DNA from: an uncultured Chloroflexota bacterium
GTDB lineage: Bacteria > Chloroflexota > Chloroflexia > Chloroflexales > Roseiflexaceae
DNA: 8,283 nt
Direction of reading: 5' to 3'
NCBI GenBank assembly: GCA_937876225.1
Contig: CALFIC010000213.1
Coordinates: forward strand, 1 to 8,283
The stretch's first letter is position 1, and each line of letters opens with the position of its first letter. The position numbers and the translations under genes are program-made. The notes under the pieces are model-generated. The model made no database searches. It had not been told where the DNA came from and worked only from the letters and a program-made list of their open reading frames with translations. Shown here piece by piece: positions 8,001-8,283 of this stretch.

Positions 8001-8055
8001 TCAGCAGAATGAGTAATAATGCCAAACCATAATACTGTACTTGTTTGTGAGTCAT
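5011..8055 (-). CDS. Large exported or anchored repeat protein: pentapeptide-repeat region plus seven-blade RCC1 propeller joined by Thr-rich linkers
   Basis: The 1014-residue product has these parts in order. Residues 9-29 are a strongly hydrophobic segment after a short charged N-terminus (signal anchor or signal peptide). Residues 71-99 are an alternating-Thr linker. Residues 112-530 are pentapeptide repeats of the A-N-(F/L)-T-N type, interrupted near 278-289 and 429-446. Residues 551-625 are a second alternating-Thr linker. Residues 627-1014 are seven RCC1 repeats, each with C-A, then WCWG and GQLG. Pentapeptide repeats fold as right-handed square beta-helices and RCC1 repeats as beta-propellers; both usually bind partners rather than catalyse. 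All 24 Cys can be paired locally, which fits an exported protein. Cytoplasmic DNA-mimic pentapeptide proteins (Qnr, MfpA) are unlikely models given the export signal. AAGGA about 10 nt upstream supports the ATG at 8055. A paralogue ends 28 bp upstream, so the pair is probably co-transcribed. Function is unknown; adhesion, ligand binding or envelope display are guesses. Confidence 0.9.
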   Translation of the reverse strand: MTHKQVQYYGLALLLILLIGISTIAPLLRVSHAKQHPCADTTTRIDVHNCDSDSTTHSVGNLSNVSIASTTKTATSTKTVTPTKTATYTHTPTVTLTSTAPAASSNCTVRGTNVNLSYCDLHGQDLSSTDMSGAQFYGANLSGANLHAGTYANADFRLANLANANMSNATFTNSKFGTADLRGANLATTILTGANFDLANFSGSDTAHAANLTSSTANNVSFRNTNFTNATLSRANFFHSVMTNAVFVGAKVDNALLQGINLDSINFTDADLNHTILSGGGGTPPVLTTCNNAIFLRANLAYAALPYGNACTGANFTDANLSDAFLTNGTFTTSNFTRANLTNAQLVLAVLKNTNFLNATLTGVTVYNTDFTGATMTGAQLKLANWGAANFTDVSAVGADGTSANFGNANLTRTNFTNANLTGARFNGNSAASQQMLNRSPRTSATCDNTIFVNSVMTNVNMENAMCTMSNFTGATITNANFINANISGSNFTNANLHTTNFTNSNFTNAVFRGSSLFNATIASVLWSNTICPDGSNSRAVTPEECRIVYTATRTATRTATATRTNTNTRTNTATATDTATRSNTPTITNTRTATGTKTATSTRTATNTQTATATNTSTPTITPTMVVQEISASGTYTCAMADNTGWCWGANSTGQLGNKTNTNTKLPVKVLKSDGTTLTNMVHVVASVNGSYSCAITDTNLLWCWGANSSGQLGNGTTVNTNGAIRVKKSASLTLDAVSDVSLGAEHTCAIVTTTVYCWGNSLYGETGLGTIGTKTTYATVVINADGTPFTGVSEISAGFRHTCAVKSGNVWCWGLDLQGQLGDDALRANKVHPVQVVKSDGSTLSDVTHVSSRGFHTCAMTSTGEMWCWGYNEFGQIGDGTTLEGTVGSNITPPSRSRAVQVLQSAGTPLTGVTAIAVGYNNSCALISGAAWCWGLNDKGQLGDGTTTNRLYPVQVIMANGTPLTNVANLSSGGQHTCAVANNKALCWGDNSAGQLGDNTLINKLRAFILGL
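5014..5210 (-). repeat. Copy A of a direct duplication (3' coding end of the 1014-residue gene)
   Basis: This segment aligns without gaps to 8087-8283, with 16 mismatches by hand count over 197 bases (about 92% identity). It encodes the end of blade 6 and all of blade 7. Similarity stops at the stop codon (TAA here, TAG in the other copy); the flanking downstream DNA does not match. Confidence 0.95.
5014..6177 (-). repeat. Seven RCC1-type propeller repeats within the 1014-residue protein
   Basis: Residues 627-1014 hold seven repeats whose first Cys fall at 639, 695, 750, 805, 860, 926 and 980, a spacing of 54-56 residues except for blade 5, which has an insertion of about 11 residues. Each blade has a second Cys 9-10 residues later in a WCWG-like motif and then a GQLG-like turn (ETGLG in blade 3, GQIG in blade 5). 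Seven is the number needed for a closed RCC1 propeller, so the domain looks complete. The Cys pairs on neighbouring strands could form one disulfide per blade (inference). Confidence 0.9.
6181..6405 (-). repeat. Alternating-Thr linker 2 (six-base period low-complexity DNA)
   Basis: Residues 551-625 carry Thr at every odd position except Ser583 (37 of 38), separated mostly by Ala, Arg, Asn and a few Pro. At the DNA level this is a degenerate six-base period of Thr codon plus variable codon. The segment joins the pentapeptide region to the propeller. Such linkers are typical of extended, often O-glycosylated stalks in exported proteins (glycosylation here is inference). Repeats of this kind are prone to length change. 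Confidence 0.93.
6466..7722 (-). repeat. Pentapeptide-repeat array within the 1014-residue protein
   Basis: Residues 112-530 consist of roughly 75-80 five-residue repeats with a central Phe or Leu and frequent Ala-Asn before it (for example GANLSGANL, TNFTNANLTGARF). The array falls into three blocks separated by non-repeat insertions near 278-289 and 429-446. The second and third blocks open with related Cys-containing stretches, TTCNNAIF and ATCDNTIF, and the array ends at SNTICPDGSNS. This region is visibly richer in A and T than the AOR-family and purK genes, consistent with its many Asn and Phe codons. Confidence 0.92.
7759..7845 (-). repeat. Alternating-Thr linker 1
   Basis: Residues 71-99 have Thr at every odd position (15 of 15), with Lys, Ala, Val, Pro, Tyr, His and others between. 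It separates the N-terminal hydrophobic segment and a short Cys-containing stretch (C38, C50) from the pentapeptide array. It has the same design as the longer linker at 6181-6405 but a different mix of intervening residues. Confidence 0.9.
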
Positions 8056-8083
8056 AGGTATACGATCCTTTTCAGTCTATTCC

Positions 8084-8283
8084 CTACAATCCGAGGATAA
8101 AGGCTCGTAGTTTGTTGATGAGGGTGTTGTCGCCAAGCTGTCCTGCACTATTGTCGCCCCAACAGAGCGCCTTTTGGTTTGCGACGGCACAGGTATGCTG
8201 GCCGCCACTACTAATGCTATCAACATTCGTGAGGGGCGTCCCATTGGTCATGATGACTTGGACGGGATAGAAGCGGTTCGTCG
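8084..8283 (-). CDS. C-terminal end of a second RCC1-repeat protein (tandem paralogue), 5' part outside the window
   Basis: The last 65 codons and a TAG stop of a minus-strand gene enter from the right edge. The product ends with one whole RCC1 blade (SSGGQHTCAVANQKALCWG, then DNSAGQLGDN) and the same terminal FILGL as the downstream 1014-residue protein. Only a handful of the 65 residues differ, mainly around TNVDSISSGG versus TNVANLSSGG. It lies 28 bp upstream of the neighbouring gene in the same direction. The rest of its architecture cannot be seen; a matching pentapeptide/RCC1 layout is likely but not shown. Confidence 0.9.
   Translation of the reverse strand, partial: TNRFYPVQVIMTNGTPLTNVDSISSGGQHTCAVANQKALCWGDNSAGQLGDNTLINKLRAFILGL
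8087..8283 (-). repeat. Copy B of the direct duplication (3' coding end of the upstream paralogue)
   Basis: This is the partner of 5014-5210, about 92% identical by hand count with no gaps. Substitutions cluster in two short patches, at the codons for NQKA/NNKA and for VDSIS/VANLS, while the rest is nearly unchanged. The copy continues past the window edge. Confidence 0.95.

Noticed and set aside
5011..8055. Qnr/MfpA-type gyrase-protecting pentapeptide protein
   Set aside because: The protein has an N-terminal export or anchor segment, Thr linkers and many paired Cys, all pointing outside the cytoplasm.
5011..8283. Mobile element as the cause of the duplication
   Set aside because: No transposase, terminal inverted repeats or target-site duplication is visible; the similarity begins exactly at the coding end, which fits gene duplication or conversion better.

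Overview
The window looks like a stretch of a bacterial chromosome, most likely from the phylum Chloroflexota. Two things support that lineage. The secreted glycosidase carries a C-terminal domain ending in VEMGNVGQHYYRWRYG, which I associate with Chloroflexota exported proteins. The large surface protein carries long linkers with Thr at every second residue, which are also common there. Assignment below phylum is not possible from this window. There are no tRNA, rRNA, CRISPR or transposase signals.

Layout. (1) Positions 1-2998, minus strand: a two-gene unit, purK followed 33 bp later by a nearly complete aldehyde:ferredoxin oxidoreductase (AOR) family gene that runs off the left edge. (2) Positions 2999-3133: a short divergent promoter region in which each side has an extended -10 box. 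(3) Positions 3134-4861, plus strand: an exported GH99-like glycosidase with its own promoter, Shine-Dalgarno site and a near-ideal intrinsic terminator. (4) Positions 4862-5010: a convergent intergenic region holding that terminator and a second, weaker inverted repeat. (5) Positions 5011-8055, minus strand: a 1014-residue exported or anchored protein built from an N-terminal hydrophobic segment, a short alternating-Thr linker, a long pentapeptide-repeat region, a second 75-residue alternating-Thr linker and a complete seven-blade RCC1-type propeller. (6) Positions 8084-8283, minus strand: the 3' end of a second gene whose last 65 codons are about 92% identical in DNA to the end of the 1014-residue gene, so the two are tandem paralogues only 28 bp apart.

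How the parts relate. purK (purine biosynthesis) and the AOR-family oxidoreductase are probably co-transcribed but have no obvious shared pathway. The GH99-like enzyme stands alone as an exported carbohydrate-active protein. The tandem pentapeptide/RCC1 proteins are the most unusual content: repeat-built, Cys-paired, probably surface-displayed proteins of unknown function that are being duplicated and possibly homogenised.
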